A stretch of 64,000 nucleotides of DNA from Bacteroides intestinalis DSM 17393 (GTDB lineage: Bacteria; Bacteroidota; Bacteroidia; Bacteroidales; Bacteroidaceae), in contig NZ_ABJL02000006.1 of assembly GCF_000172175.1 (NCBI RefSeq), positions 124,001 to 188,000 of the forward strand. The letters run 5' to 3'. The notes beneath the pieces are model-generated. The model worked only from the letters and a program-made list of their open reading frames with translations, was not told where the DNA came from and did no database searches. Shown in pieces: positions 1 through 8,069 of the stretch (its first letter is position 1; each line of letters begins with the position of its first letter). The translations under genes and the position numbers were made by a program.

Positions 1-633
1 TACTTTATCGGCCACATTAGCAGGACTTTCTCCAAACGAACGGGTATTGATAACCGGGTTCTTCGGGTTGATATTCACATCCGCCACCGGAGCAAAGTTA
101 ACCTGCACACCAAGTTCCCGACATTGCCGGGCCATCTCGCGACCATATTCATAAAGCAGACTGTCGTTTTGTATGCAGCCCAGAATCATATTTCGGGGAA
201 ATACTGGTGTACCTCGCAAGCGCATGGAAAGTCCCCATTCGCCGTCAAAGGTTATCATCAACGGAACATCTGCCATCTTCTGTGCTTCATTGGTCAGTAT
301 CGCCTGGTTTTCCATCAATCCACCGGAAAAAAGCAGGCCGCCCACTTTGTAGCCATCCACAACTTTACGTAGCAAATCCCGGTTTGCCTTATCTTGCTGA
401 GGAGCAATAGTATAAATGAATAATTGTCCGATACGTTCTCTCAGATTCATCCTGTTGAGTACCGAATCCACCCACTGCCGACATCGTTCATCATTGGAAA
501 CAGATCGTATCATAATAGGTTCAACAGAAGGTACAGGAGATTGTGGCACCGGCAGATGATGCGCCTGAGCATCAAAGCGGAGACAACAACTGTATATCAT
601 CAAAAAGAATAGGAATAGTTTTTTCATCATCAT
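1..633 (-). CDS. GH3 (NagZ-like) glycosidase, partial at window edge
   Basis: Only the first 211 codons are visible; the gene runs off the left edge before the catalytic region. Three ATGs in a row (633, 630, 627) make the exact start uncertain. A hydrophobic N-terminus suggests export. The visible part contains the GH3 barrel landmarks MITFDGEWGLSMRL, YEYGRE and VNFAPVADVN, which line up closely with residues 110-200 of the upstream GH3/beta-lactamase protein, so the two are tandem paralogues. It lies 124 bases downstream of that gene on the same strand, separated by a strong hairpin. Family knowledge: NagZ-like GH3 enzymes release N-acetylhexosamine from peptidoglycan fragments or glycans. 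Whether this copy also carries a beta-lactamase domain cannot be seen. Confidence 0.85.
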   Translation of the reverse strand, partial: MMMKKLFLFFLMIYSCCLRFDAQAHHLPVPQSPVPSVEPIMIRSVSNDERCRQWVDSVLNRMNLRERIGQLFIYTIAPQQDKANRDLLRKVVDGYKVGGLLFSGGLMENQAILTNEAQKMADVPLMITFDGEWGLSMRLRGTPVFPRNMILGCIQNDSLLYEYGREMARQCRELGVQVNFAPVADVNINPKNPVINTRSFGESPANVADKV

Positions 634-676
634 TTATGCATTAAGGCTACCAAAGTTATAGTATTTCGAACACAAA

Positions 677-736
677 GACACGGAAAATACAGAGTTTTTT
701 GGACTAATTAGTAAAAAACACTGTATTTTCCGTGTC
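677..736. repeat. Long near-perfect hairpin between GH3 paralogues
   Basis: Arms 677-700 and 713-736 are 24 nt each and complementary except for one A/A mismatch. The outer 16 nt (GACACGGAAAATACAG and its complement) are perfect. The 12-nt loop holds the palindrome ACTAATTAGT. The T-run sits inside the stem rather than after it, so this is not a textbook terminator. It may attenuate or protect RNA between the two GH3 genes. Confidence 0.85.
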
Positions 737-757
737 TCCTGTATTTCTATACCCAGA

Positions 758-3700
758 CTATTTCAGGCTTTTATAAATCGCTTCCTGTATATTGGTACGG
801 ATATTCATCTCAGTCAGTTTTGTATTCCACACATTGGGACACAGACGGTTGCTGAGGAAAACATACACCGTTCCATGTTCAGGATCCACCCAGGCACAGG
901 TACCCGTAAAACCGGTATGTCCGTAAACGGTATTGGTAGCCGAAGGAGCACAAGGACTGTTCTTCAAATCCTTCAAATTAGGTTTGTCAAAACCCAATCC
1001 TCTGCGACTGATGGCAGAGGCCTCCGTAGTGAACAAACGGCAAGTCGCCTCACTCAAATAACGTTTGCCATTCCATTCTCCCCCATTCAGCATCATCTGG
1101 TATATCTTCGCAACTTCCGTAGCTGTAGAGAACAAACCTGCATTACCGGAAATGCCACCCATACAAGCGGCAGTCTCATCGTGCACATAGCCGCATAAAT
1201 CCTGACGGCGCAGGAAATCATTCGCGGCCGTAGGCATAATCTCTTGTTTGGAGTACCTTAATAAAGGCAAATACATGGTACGCTGCAATCCCATAGGTGC
1301 ATAAAACTCTTTAGCCAGATAAAGGTCCATTGGCAACTTAACTATAGCCTCTACCACCTGCTGCAACAGGATAAAGCCAAGATCACTGTACACATACCGC
1401 TTGCTGTCCATATCACACCGGGCAATCTTTTGCAAGATGGTATTCTTAAAACTCTTGTTCAGCCACATTCTGTCAGCTACATGCAAGTTGTAAGCAGATG
1501 ATTCTTTTTCAGCTACCAAGCTTTTCTTAAACTTAAAGCTTGAACAATAATAGCTATGTTCACTGACCTGCGTGCGATGCCACTCATCCACCCAACTTTG
1601 AGCATACGGGCCATGCACCGAATTCGGGTCGATGGCCTCCAGATAGAAACGAATATAAGGAGGCAGACCGGACTCATGAAGAAGCAAATCCTTTATTGTA
1701 ATATTCTTCTTATTAGTATTCCGCAAGATCGGCAAATACTGGGACACTTTATCCGTCAGCTTCAACTTACCCGTATCATACAGTTTCATCACGGCAAGCA
1801 GTGTTGCAGTAGTTTTCGTCAAAGAAGCAAGGTCGAACATATCTGTAGGGCGTACAGCAGTGGTGTCTTTATCTGAATGAGTACCGAAACACTTATCATA
1901 TACCGTCTGACCATCTTTCAACACCAGCACCTGACAACCGGGATAGGCTCCGGCAGCCAATCCGCCCTTGACAATCGCATCGATACGGTGCAACTCATTA
2001 GACTTCATTCCCAAATCTTCAGGAATAATACGTCCCGGCTTCATCCCCGGAGTAATCACACTTCCCTCACCAGCCTGATAGAGATTACCGATGCTCATGG
2101 AAAGCTTTCCCTGAGCAGGGACTTTAGCAAATATCACACCCGCTACATATTGCTGAATATCCGCTTCCGACGAATGTCCCAACACCACAGCACTGGCCTG
2201 ATTCAAAGCAGGAACTAAAGGTTGCATAGCACGATAGGACGTAAAGAAAACATATATTATGGGGGCGGGTAAATTCAATCCTGCCAGAAAATCGGCATAA
2301 GCAAGTGCATCTGTATCTTTACCTGATATGCTGATTACAACCCGACGATAATTCGCCAGTTTGCGTGCCAATTCACGGCGCTCATCTTCACCCATCTCCC
2401 CCGTCAAATGAAAACACTCTACAGGAACAGGTGATAATTTCTTCATCTCAGCAATGAAGATGCTGTCTTTACCTTCGACCACACTCAACAGTGCAATCGG
2501 AGTGTCGCCGACAGGTGTCAACGGTAATACTCCAAAATGATTACCCAGCACCGTAACAGCAGCCTGGCGAAGTCGCGTTACCAGTGCCTTGGCTTCATCT
2601 GTATGGATACGATAACTCATTCCGCTAACCTGCAACTGCGGACGCGGCTGACGTAAACCCAACAGATATTTATAAGTAAGTATCTTACGACATTTCTCTT
2701 CTACAACCTTCTCCGAAAGAACACCGTCTTTCACCGCATTCAGGACCTCCTGCACAGCATTTTCAGTATTATACTGCACCAGCACCATATCATTTCCTGC
2801 AAGCAAGGCTTTTGTAGTAACTTGGGGCACAGATGAAACTCCCTTCATATCCAGTGCATCCGTAAACACCAATCCCTGAAAGCCCATTTCATTTTTCAAT
2901 AATCCGGTCACCACATTTCCGGAAAGTGAAGAAGCCGTGATAGCATCCGGTTCCAGCACAGGTACCTGCAGATGACCAACCATCACCCCACCCAAGCCGG
3001 CACGTATCATTTCCTTAAAAGGATACAGTTCCACACTATCCAGGCGTTCGCGGTTATAACATAGTGACGGTAATCCTTTATGCGAGTCCACATCCGTATC
3101 TCCGTGTCCGGGGAAGTGTTTGCTCACGGACAACACACCGCCACTTTCCAGTCCACGACTATAAGCGACCACCTTTTCAGCCACCTTCTTCGGGTCTTCC
3201 CCGAAAGAACGTACATGGATTACCGGGTTCAGAGGATTGGTATTGACATCCGCATCCGGTGCAAAATTCACATGAACACCCAGCTCACGAAATTCCCGTG
3301 CCACTTCACGCCCGTATTCATAAATCAGATGGTTGTCTTCAATACAGCCAAGTGCAGCATTCTTCGGGAAATAAGGCGTACCTTCCAGGCGCATAGAGAG
3401 TCCCCACTCACCATCGAAAGTAATCATAACGGGAACTTTAGAATTCTTCTGGGCAATATTCGTCAGTATAGCCTGCTCTTCCGGTGTACCTTCAGCAAAC
3501 AGCAGACCTCCTATCTTATATTTCTTAACCAGATCGCGTATCTGTTTCTTCTTTTGTTTATCCACTTTGGCAGGAAAGGTGGCAACAATCAACTGTCCTA
3601 CTTTTTCCTGCAGATTCAAACCGGAATATACAGAATCTACCCACTGTTTGCAACGGGCATCTGCCGCTGAAGGGAGAAAAGATGCCTCTGCCTGGGCATG

Positions 3701-3760
3701 AAGCAATCCTGCGCCCCCCCACAAAAGGGCAGCAAACAATAAGAGAATAGGTCTCTTCAT
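758..3760 (-). CDS. GH3 beta-N-acetylhexosaminidase / serine beta-lactamase-fold fusion
   Basis: A 1000-residue exported protein with a signal peptide (residues 1-22, ending HAQA). Residues ~35-370 form a NagZ-like GH3 barrel: KHFPGHGDTDVDSH (214-227) carries the NagZ Asp-His pair and FTDALDMKG (299-307) the nucleophile Asp301. Residues ~375-575 look like the GH3 C-terminal domain. Residues ~585-1000 form a class C beta-lactamase/esterase-fold domain with SLTK (646-649), YSD and HTG, the equivalents of SxxK, YxN and KTG. Such fusions are common in Bacteroidetes and are thought to act on cell-wall or glycan fragments in the periplasm. The second domain may be an esterase or peptidase rather than a lactamase. 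It sits 29 bases after the 5'-nucleotidase gene, probably in one transcript. Confidence 0.92.
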   Translation of the reverse strand: MKRPILLLFAALLWGGAGLLHAQAEASFLPSAADARCKQWVDSVYSGLNLQEKVGQLIVATFPAKVDKQKKKQIRDLVKKYKIGGLLFAEGTPEEQAILTNIAQKNSKVPVMITFDGEWGLSMRLEGTPYFPKNAALGCIEDNHLIYEYGREVAREFRELGVHVNFAPDADVNTNPLNPVIHVRSFGEDPKKVAEKVVAYSRGLESGGVLSVSKHFPGHGDTDVDSHKGLPSLCYNRERLDSVELYPFKEMIRAGLGGVMVGHLQVPVLEPDAITASSLSGNVVTGLLKNEMGFQGLVFTDALDMKGVSSVPQVTTKALLAGNDMVLVQYNTENAVQEVLNAVKDGVLSEKVVEEKCRKILTYKYLLGLRQPRPQLQVSGMSYRIHTDEAKALVTRLRQAAVTVLGNHFGVLPLTPVGDTPIALLSVVEGKDSIFIAEMKKLSPVPVECFHLTGEMGEDERRELARKLANYRRVVISISGKDTDALAYADFLAGLNLPAPIIYVFFTSYRAMQPLVPALNQASAVVLGHSSEADIQQYVAGVIFAKVPAQGKLSMSIGNLYQAGEGSVITPGMKPGRIIPEDLGMKSNELHRIDAIVKGGLAAGAYPGCQVLVLKDGQTVYDKCFGTHSDKDTTAVRPTDMFDLASLTKTTATLLAVMKLYDTGKLKLTDKVSQYLPILRNTNKKNITIKDLLLHESGLPPYIRFYLEAIDPNSVHGPYAQSWVDEWHRTQVSEHSYYCSSFKFKKSLVAEKESSAYNLHVADRMWLNKSFKNTILQKIARCDMDSKRYVYSDLGFILLQQVVEAIVKLPMDLYLAKEFYAPMGLQRTMYLPLLRYSKQEIMPTAANDFLRRQDLCGYVHDETAACMGGISGNAGLFSTATEVAKIYQMMLNGGEWNGKRYLSEATCRLFTTEASAISRRGLGFDKPNLKDLKNSPCAPSATNTVYGHTGFTGTCAWVDPEHGTVYVFLSNRLCPNVWNTKLTEMNIRTNIQEAIYKSLK

Positions 3761-3789
3761 TTTTTTTACTATTTAGATGATTGGGATAT

Positions 3790-4692
3790 TTATTCTTCCG
3801 CAAGTGTTAGTTTCAACATACCAACATAAATTCCATTTTTCCCGGTATGCATCACCGATACATTCCGACCGTCTTTATTCAAGTAAACAGCCGGTTCCTT
3901 CATAAAGGTATGAGTATGTCCGCCCAGAATGGCATCAATATGGTTCGTTTTCTGTGCCAGTTCTTCGTCACAAGGAGCATTTTTAAGTTGATAACCGAGG
4001 TGCGACAAACAAATGACTACATCACAACCTTCCTCATTCTTCAGCAAGTCCGCCATTTTCTGTGCTGCTTCTATCGGATCATTATAAACCACACCTTCAC
4101 ATTTATCAGCCTGCACCAAGCCTTCCATCTTCGGAGCAAGACCAAATACACCTATCTTCAACCCATTGCGGTAAAAGGTAGTATAGGGTTTCACCAAGCC
4201 TTCCAGCACTGTACCTGTCACATCATAATTGGAACATACCACCGGGAAATTTGCCATGCGGAACAGACGTGCCATATTTTCCAGGCCGAAATCAAATTCA
4301 TGATTACCTATTGTCATGGCATCATAGCCCATAAGATTCATCATCTTTACTTCAACTTCTCCCTGAAACAAATTGTAGTAAGGAGTTCCTTGGGAAATAT
4401 CTCCGCAATCAAACAGTAACAGGTTGGGGTTTATTTTACGCGCTTCCTTAATAAAAGTAGCCCGGCGCACCGTTCCACCCATACCGGCATAGCGGTCGGC
4501 AGCATTCACAGCAATGGGTTCAATGCGGCTGTGCGTATCACTTGTTTGCAGAATCACCAGTTGTTTGGTTTTCTGGGCAGAGTCAGGAGCTACCAGGCAG
4601 AGAGGCTCTACAGGTATCTCTTTAGTCGATTGCTGTGCGGATATCGAAAATAGGCAGCAAACTGCCATCAATAAAAGAATATATCGTTTCAT
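3790..4692 (-). CDS. 5'-nucleotidase/metallophosphatase domain protein
   Basis: A 300-residue exported calcineurin-like phosphoesterase. It has a signal peptide (residues 1-19) and the metal-binding blocks LQTSDTHSRIEP, FDCGDISQG, GNHEFDFG and LGGHTHTF, as in UshA/5'-nucleotidase family N-terminal domains. UshA-type enzymes are ~550 residues with a C-terminal substrate-binding domain. That half is absent here and is encoded by the gene just upstream (4730-5503), 37 bases away. The two proteins probably assemble to hydrolyse nucleotides or nucleotide sugars in the periplasm. Substrate specificity cannot be read from the sequence. Confidence 0.93.
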   Translation of the reverse strand: MKRYILLLMAVCCLFSISAQQSTKEIPVEPLCLVAPDSAQKTKQLVILQTSDTHSRIEPIAVNAADRYAGMGGTVRRATFIKEARKINPNLLLFDCGDISQGTPYYNLFQGEVEVKMMNLMGYDAMTIGNHEFDFGLENMARLFRMANFPVVCSNYDVTGTVLEGLVKPYTTFYRNGLKIGVFGLAPKMEGLVQADKCEGVVYNDPIEAAQKMADLLKNEEGCDVVICLSHLGYQLKNAPCDEELAQKTNHIDAILGGHTHTFMKEPAVYLNKDGRNVSVMHTGKNGIYVGMLKLTLAEE

Positions 4693-4729
4693 GATTTATA
4701 ATTTATGATTATGCTCTTGCGAAACTGGA

Positions 4730-5503
4730 TTACTCATCTTTCACAGTTATCCTGCCTTCCATACGGGAAGTAATCTTCTTTCCGGCAGTAGTCTGTTGCT
4801 CCACATAGTCCATAAACAAACCACGCAAAGTAGCCCCATCCGGACATTCACGTTTCTCAGCTTGCGGCAGGGCAGTCATACCATCGTTTCCGTCTGCCAG
4901 ATAATCAATGGTAGCAATTGTATAAAGCTGTTCATCCTCTATCGGATAGCCTGCAACCGTGCCTTCCAATAGTTTTCCGTCTTTTGTTATCAGAAGCTGC
5001 ATCCCACTGACACCTTGCCCGTGACATGCTGCAATATTATTGAACAATTCTTTCAGATAAACTCCTTTCATGGTCAATACACAAAGAGAATTTTCGAAAG
5101 GCAATATCTCATAAATATTTTCGCAGGTAATAGGACCTTCAGTCAATACATTACGCAAGCCACCCATATTTATTAATCCCATATCGGCAGGCTTACCCAA
5201 TACTTGTCCGGCTGCATTACGTAGAACATCCGCTACCAGATTAGAAAGCAGACTTTCAGGCGCTCCTTTGTCCATGCTTACTTCTGCAGTACCTACCACA
5301 CGGAGCATGATACTGTCAACCTTCGCCTTATAGGGAGCAAGCAATGCTATCGCTTCAGCATCAGGATTTACATCCCAGGTAGAGTCAACCGCCACCATCG
5401 TCCCCTCCGCCTTCGTCACCTTATATGCAGAACTACAAGAGCTTAGCAAGAATACAGCTACCAAAAGTACGGCAGGGATAAATTTCAAAGTCATTCTTTT
5501 CAT
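4730..5503 (-). CDS. 5'-nucleotidase C-terminal domain lipoprotein
   Basis: A 257-residue lipoprotein (lipobox LLSSC near residue 22). It holds the 5'-nucleotidase C-terminal fold: a GAPESLLSNLVADVLR segment, the INMGGLRN core, ENIYEILPFEN and LKELFNN. No metallophosphatase domain is present; the partner is the next gene. The split is not a simple frameshift because the gene order is inverted relative to the fused enzyme (C-terminal half first) and each part has its own signal peptide. First gene of the minus-strand operon, with a -7 box 24 bases upstream of the ATG. Confidence 0.93.
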   Translation of the reverse strand: MKRMTLKFIPAVLLVAVFLLSSCSSAYKVTKAEGTMVAVDSTWDVNPDAEAIALLAPYKAKVDSIMLRVVGTAEVSMDKGAPESLLSNLVADVLRNAAGQVLGKPADMGLINMGGLRNVLTEGPITCENIYEILPFENSLCVLTMKGVYLKELFNNIAACHGQGVSGMQLLITKDGKLLEGTVAGYPIEDEQLYTIATIDYLADGNDGMTALPQAEKRECPDGATLRGLFMDYVEQQTTAGKKITSRMEGRITVKDE

Positions 5504-5526
5504 TTCGTTTGTTTTTTAAATTGCTA

Positions 5527-5534
5527 CAAATATA
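5527..5534 (-). promoter_or_regulatory. -7 box TATATTTG for the 5'-nucleotidase/GH3 operon
   Basis: Matches the Bacteroides TAnnTTTG consensus on the minus strand, upstream of 5503. The -33 position (19-nt gap) reads TGTG, one mismatch from TTTG. Confidence 0.6.
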
Positions 5535-5742
5535 ACGAATAGTCCTTTTTCATCACACCTCAATAGAAGAAAAAAGAAAATGCCTCTTCATTTTCAGGCA
5601 TATTTTTTAATTCCCGGAAAGTTCTATATAAAAAAGGATTATTTTCACCCGTAGGTTGAAGTAAAGTGTTTCGGTACAGTAATGAATTAAAGATTGCTGG
5701 TGAATTCATTGTTAGTATACTGAAAATCAATCAATAGCATTT

Positions 5743-5874
5743 ACCGGCAGCTTACCACAAGATGTAAAAGCATTTACTGCAGCATGTAACAGCCTTTACC
5801 GCTTATTGTAACGGGCTTTACCTCGGCGTGTAACGAGCTTTACTTCGGCGTGTAAATGAAGTTACCGTGTGGGG
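5743..5874. repeat. 22-bp-period imperfect tandem array A (6 units)
   Basis: Six consecutive 22-bp units start at 5743, 5765, 5787, 5809, 5831 and 5853. Units 4 and 5 (5809-5830, 5831-5852) match at 20 of 22 positions; the others drift. The shared core is GTAA-n6-TTAC, a small dyad in each unit. It lies in the 461-bp gap between the divergent 5'-nucleotidase operon and the acetyltransferase gene, upstream of the latter's promoter. Nothing else coding is seen in that gap. Confidence 0.85.
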
Positions 5875-5922
5875 TTGATAATAAACCGCCAAGACTTACG
5901 TTATTTATCAGGTAGATATACC

Positions 5923-5930
5923 TATATTTG
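5923..5930 (+). promoter_or_regulatory. -7 box TATATTTG for acetyltransferase-aminotransferase operon
   Basis: Exact TAnnTTTG match 34 bases upstream of the ATG at 5965. No convincing TTTG at -33. Confidence 0.55.
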
Positions 5931-5964
5931 AATTCCAGAAGTAATATAAAAGACAGATAAGCAC

Positions 5965-6930
5965 ATGGGAATAAGCACAGTAACTGATCAGAACTGGCAC
6001 ATAGTCCGCTACTCAGCAGAAGAAAAAGAACGCTGGGACCGCTTCGTGCGCCGTTCCAAAAACGGTACATTCATGCTGCAACGCGACTATATGGACTATC
6101 ATGCCGAGCGTTTCCATGATTGTTCCCTGCTGATTTATTGTAATCAGAAATTAACAGCCTTGCTCCCCGGCAACCTTTCCGGTGATTGTTTTTATTCTCA
6201 TCAGGGACTGACTTATGGAGGAATACTCCTCTCCGCCTCTATTACCTTAGTGCAAGCAAAAAGTGCATTCTGCACCGCCCTGAATTATTTACATACGGAG
6301 TGCGGTGTACAATCAATAGTATATCGGGCTATTCCGCACATTTATCACCGCTATCCGGCGGAAGAAGATTTATATATCCTCGTTCGCCTGGGCGCACAAC
6401 TTACAGCACGTAGCATCTCATCCGTAATTCCACTGGACGACCGTCTGCCTTTCCGCACCCTGCGCCGTCGCCAATTGAAAAAGGCACAGGCCTGTGCACT
6501 GACAATCACAGAAGACGAGGACTTCGCCTCTTTCTGGTCAATATTGGAAGAAAACCTACATGAACGATATTGTGTTGCCCCGGTACATTCACTGGAAGAA
6601 ATCACCCGACTGCACAAAAACTTTCCCCGTCAGATTTCCCTTTTCCGGGTATGCGACGGAACTAAAACACTGGGCGGCTGCGTAGTATATGAAACCGACG
6701 AAGTGGCCCACGTGCAATACATCGCCGCTTCCACACAAGGAAAGAAATGTGGAGCACTCGACCTGCTCTTCCACCAACTGATATATAGCCGCTACGGACA
6801 AAAGCGTTACTTCGACTTCGGTATTTCCACCGAACAAGGCGGACAAATCTTGAATGAAGGATTACTTTTCCAGAAGGAAGGTTTCGGTGCAAGAGCAATC
6901 ATGTATGACGTTTACGAATTGAAATTATGA
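5965..6930 (+). CDS. GNAT/FemAB-like acyltransferase
   Basis: A 321-residue cytoplasmic protein with no signal peptide. The N-terminal part (FMLQRDYMDYHAERF, then SLLIYCNQKLTALLPGN) and the C-terminal segment (YFDFGISTEQGG, EGFGARAIMYDVYEL) resemble the double-GNAT proteins found in Bacteroides carbohydrate loci. Its stop overlaps the next start (ATGA, 6927-6930), so it is translationally coupled to the DegT aminotransferase. The pairing suggests N-acylation of an amino sugar made by that aminotransferase. This is inferred from context only; no other sugar-nucleotide gene lies nearby. Confidence 0.8.
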   Translation: MGISTVTDQNWHIVRYSAEEKERWDRFVRRSKNGTFMLQRDYMDYHAERFHDCSLLIYCNQKLTALLPGNLSGDCFYSHQGLTYGGILLSASITLVQAKSAFCTALNYLHTECGVQSIVYRAIPHIYHRYPAEEDLYILVRLGAQLTARSISSVIPLDDRLPFRTLRRRQLKKAQACALTITEDEDFASFWSILEENLHERYCVAPVHSLEEITRLHKNFPRQISLFRVCDGTKTLGGCVVYETDEVAHVQYIAASTQGKKCGALDLLFHQLIYSRYGQKRYFDFGISTEQGGQILNEGLLFQKEGFGARAIMYDVYELKL

Positions 6931-8069
6931 TAAAGTATTTAGACCTGCAAAAGATCAATGCTTCCTTTGAGCCTGAACTGTCGGATGCCTTACTACGTGT
7001 TTGCCATTCGGGATGGTACCTGTATGGAGAGGCGACGGCCCGTTTTGAACAAGAATTCGCAGCCTACTGCGATACAGTTCATTGTGTAAGTACGGGAAAT
7101 GGTCTGGATGCTCTTACATTAATATTTCTTGCTTACCGTGAATTGGGAGTCATGGATGCTGGAGATGAAATAATCGTCCCTGCCAATACATACATCGCAA
7201 CCGTACTCTCTATCCTCCGTGCCGGACTGAAACCGGTGCTTTGTGAACCTGCCTTTGAAACATGTAACATGGACATCACCTATGCAGAATCGCTGATTAC
7301 CCCTCGTACACGTGCCATATTACCGGTTCATCTATATGGACGTTTAGCCGATATGCAAGGAATATACGATCTGGCTACCCGCTACGGACTAAAAATCATA
7401 GAAGATGCCGCACAGGCACATGGTGCCATCTGGAACAAAGGCTTACCAGGAAAAGGAAGCCCAGCTTTGCGAGCCGGTAATTTAAGTGATGCCGCAGCCT
7501 TCAGCTTCTATCCGGCCAAAAACCTGGGTGCCTTGGGAGACGGTGGTGCCATAACCACCCATGATGCCGAACTTGCCACCACCGCACGTTCCATTGCCAA
7601 TTACGGTTCTACAGAAAAATATGTTCATCTGTACCAAGGCATAAACAGCCGATTGGACGAATTACAGGCGGCGGTTCTTTCCATAAAGTTATCCCGCTTA
7701 GATAAAGATAATGCCCGAAGGAGGGAGATAGCACAATCCTATAAAGAAAATATTGACTGGCAACGCTTGGGATTACAAAGTACTGTCCATACGGATCATA
7801 TTAATGAAGCCAATGTCTTCCACATCTTTCCCGTCTTTTCTCCCCGCCGGAATGAATTGCAACGTTATCTGACCCAATGCGGTATTTCTACTCAGATTCA
7901 TTATCCCATTCCACCTCATCGCCAGGAAGCGTTGAAAAAGGAATATGGAATGCAACAACTCCCCATTACAGAACGTATCCATAATGAGGAGTTAAGTCTC
8001 CCCATCTCTCCATTACTCACGAATGAAGAGACAGAGCATATAATAAACCGCATCAACGCCTTTATTTAG
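6927..8069 (+). CDS. DegT/DnrJ/EryC1/StrS-family PLP aminotransferase
   Basis: A 380-residue sugar aminotransferase of normal family length. Visible features are VSTGNGLDAL (cofactor phosphate region), PANTYIATVLS, PVHLYGRLADM, IEDAAQAHGA and the PLP-lysine block AFSFYPAKNLGALGDGGAI. These enzymes transaminate nucleotide-linked keto-sugars for glycan biosynthesis. It overlaps the upstream GNAT gene by 4 bases. Its TAG stop interlocks with the TAA of the convergent xylanase gene (8066-8069), so the two transcripts must overlap. Confidence 0.93.
   Translation: MIKYLDLQKINASFEPELSDALLRVCHSGWYLYGEATARFEQEFAAYCDTVHCVSTGNGLDALTLIFLAYRELGVMDAGDEIIVPANTYIATVLSILRAGLKPVLCEPAFETCNMDITYAESLITPRTRAILPVHLYGRLADMQGIYDLATRYGLKIIEDAAQAHGAIWNKGLPGKGSPALRAGNLSDAAAFSFYPAKNLGALGDGGAITTHDAELATTARSIANYGSTEKYVHLYQGINSRLDELQAAVLSIKLSRLDKDNARRREIAQSYKENIDWQRLGLQSTVHTDHINEANVFHIFPVFSPRRNELQRYLTQCGISTQIHYPIPPHRQEALKKEYGMQQLPITERIHNEELSLPISPLLTNEETEHIINRINAFI

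Noticed and set aside
5743..5874. CRISPR array reading of the 22-bp arrays
   Set aside because: There is no constant repeat with unique spacers; all positions drift together, and no cas genes are in the window. The same holds for the other three arrays.
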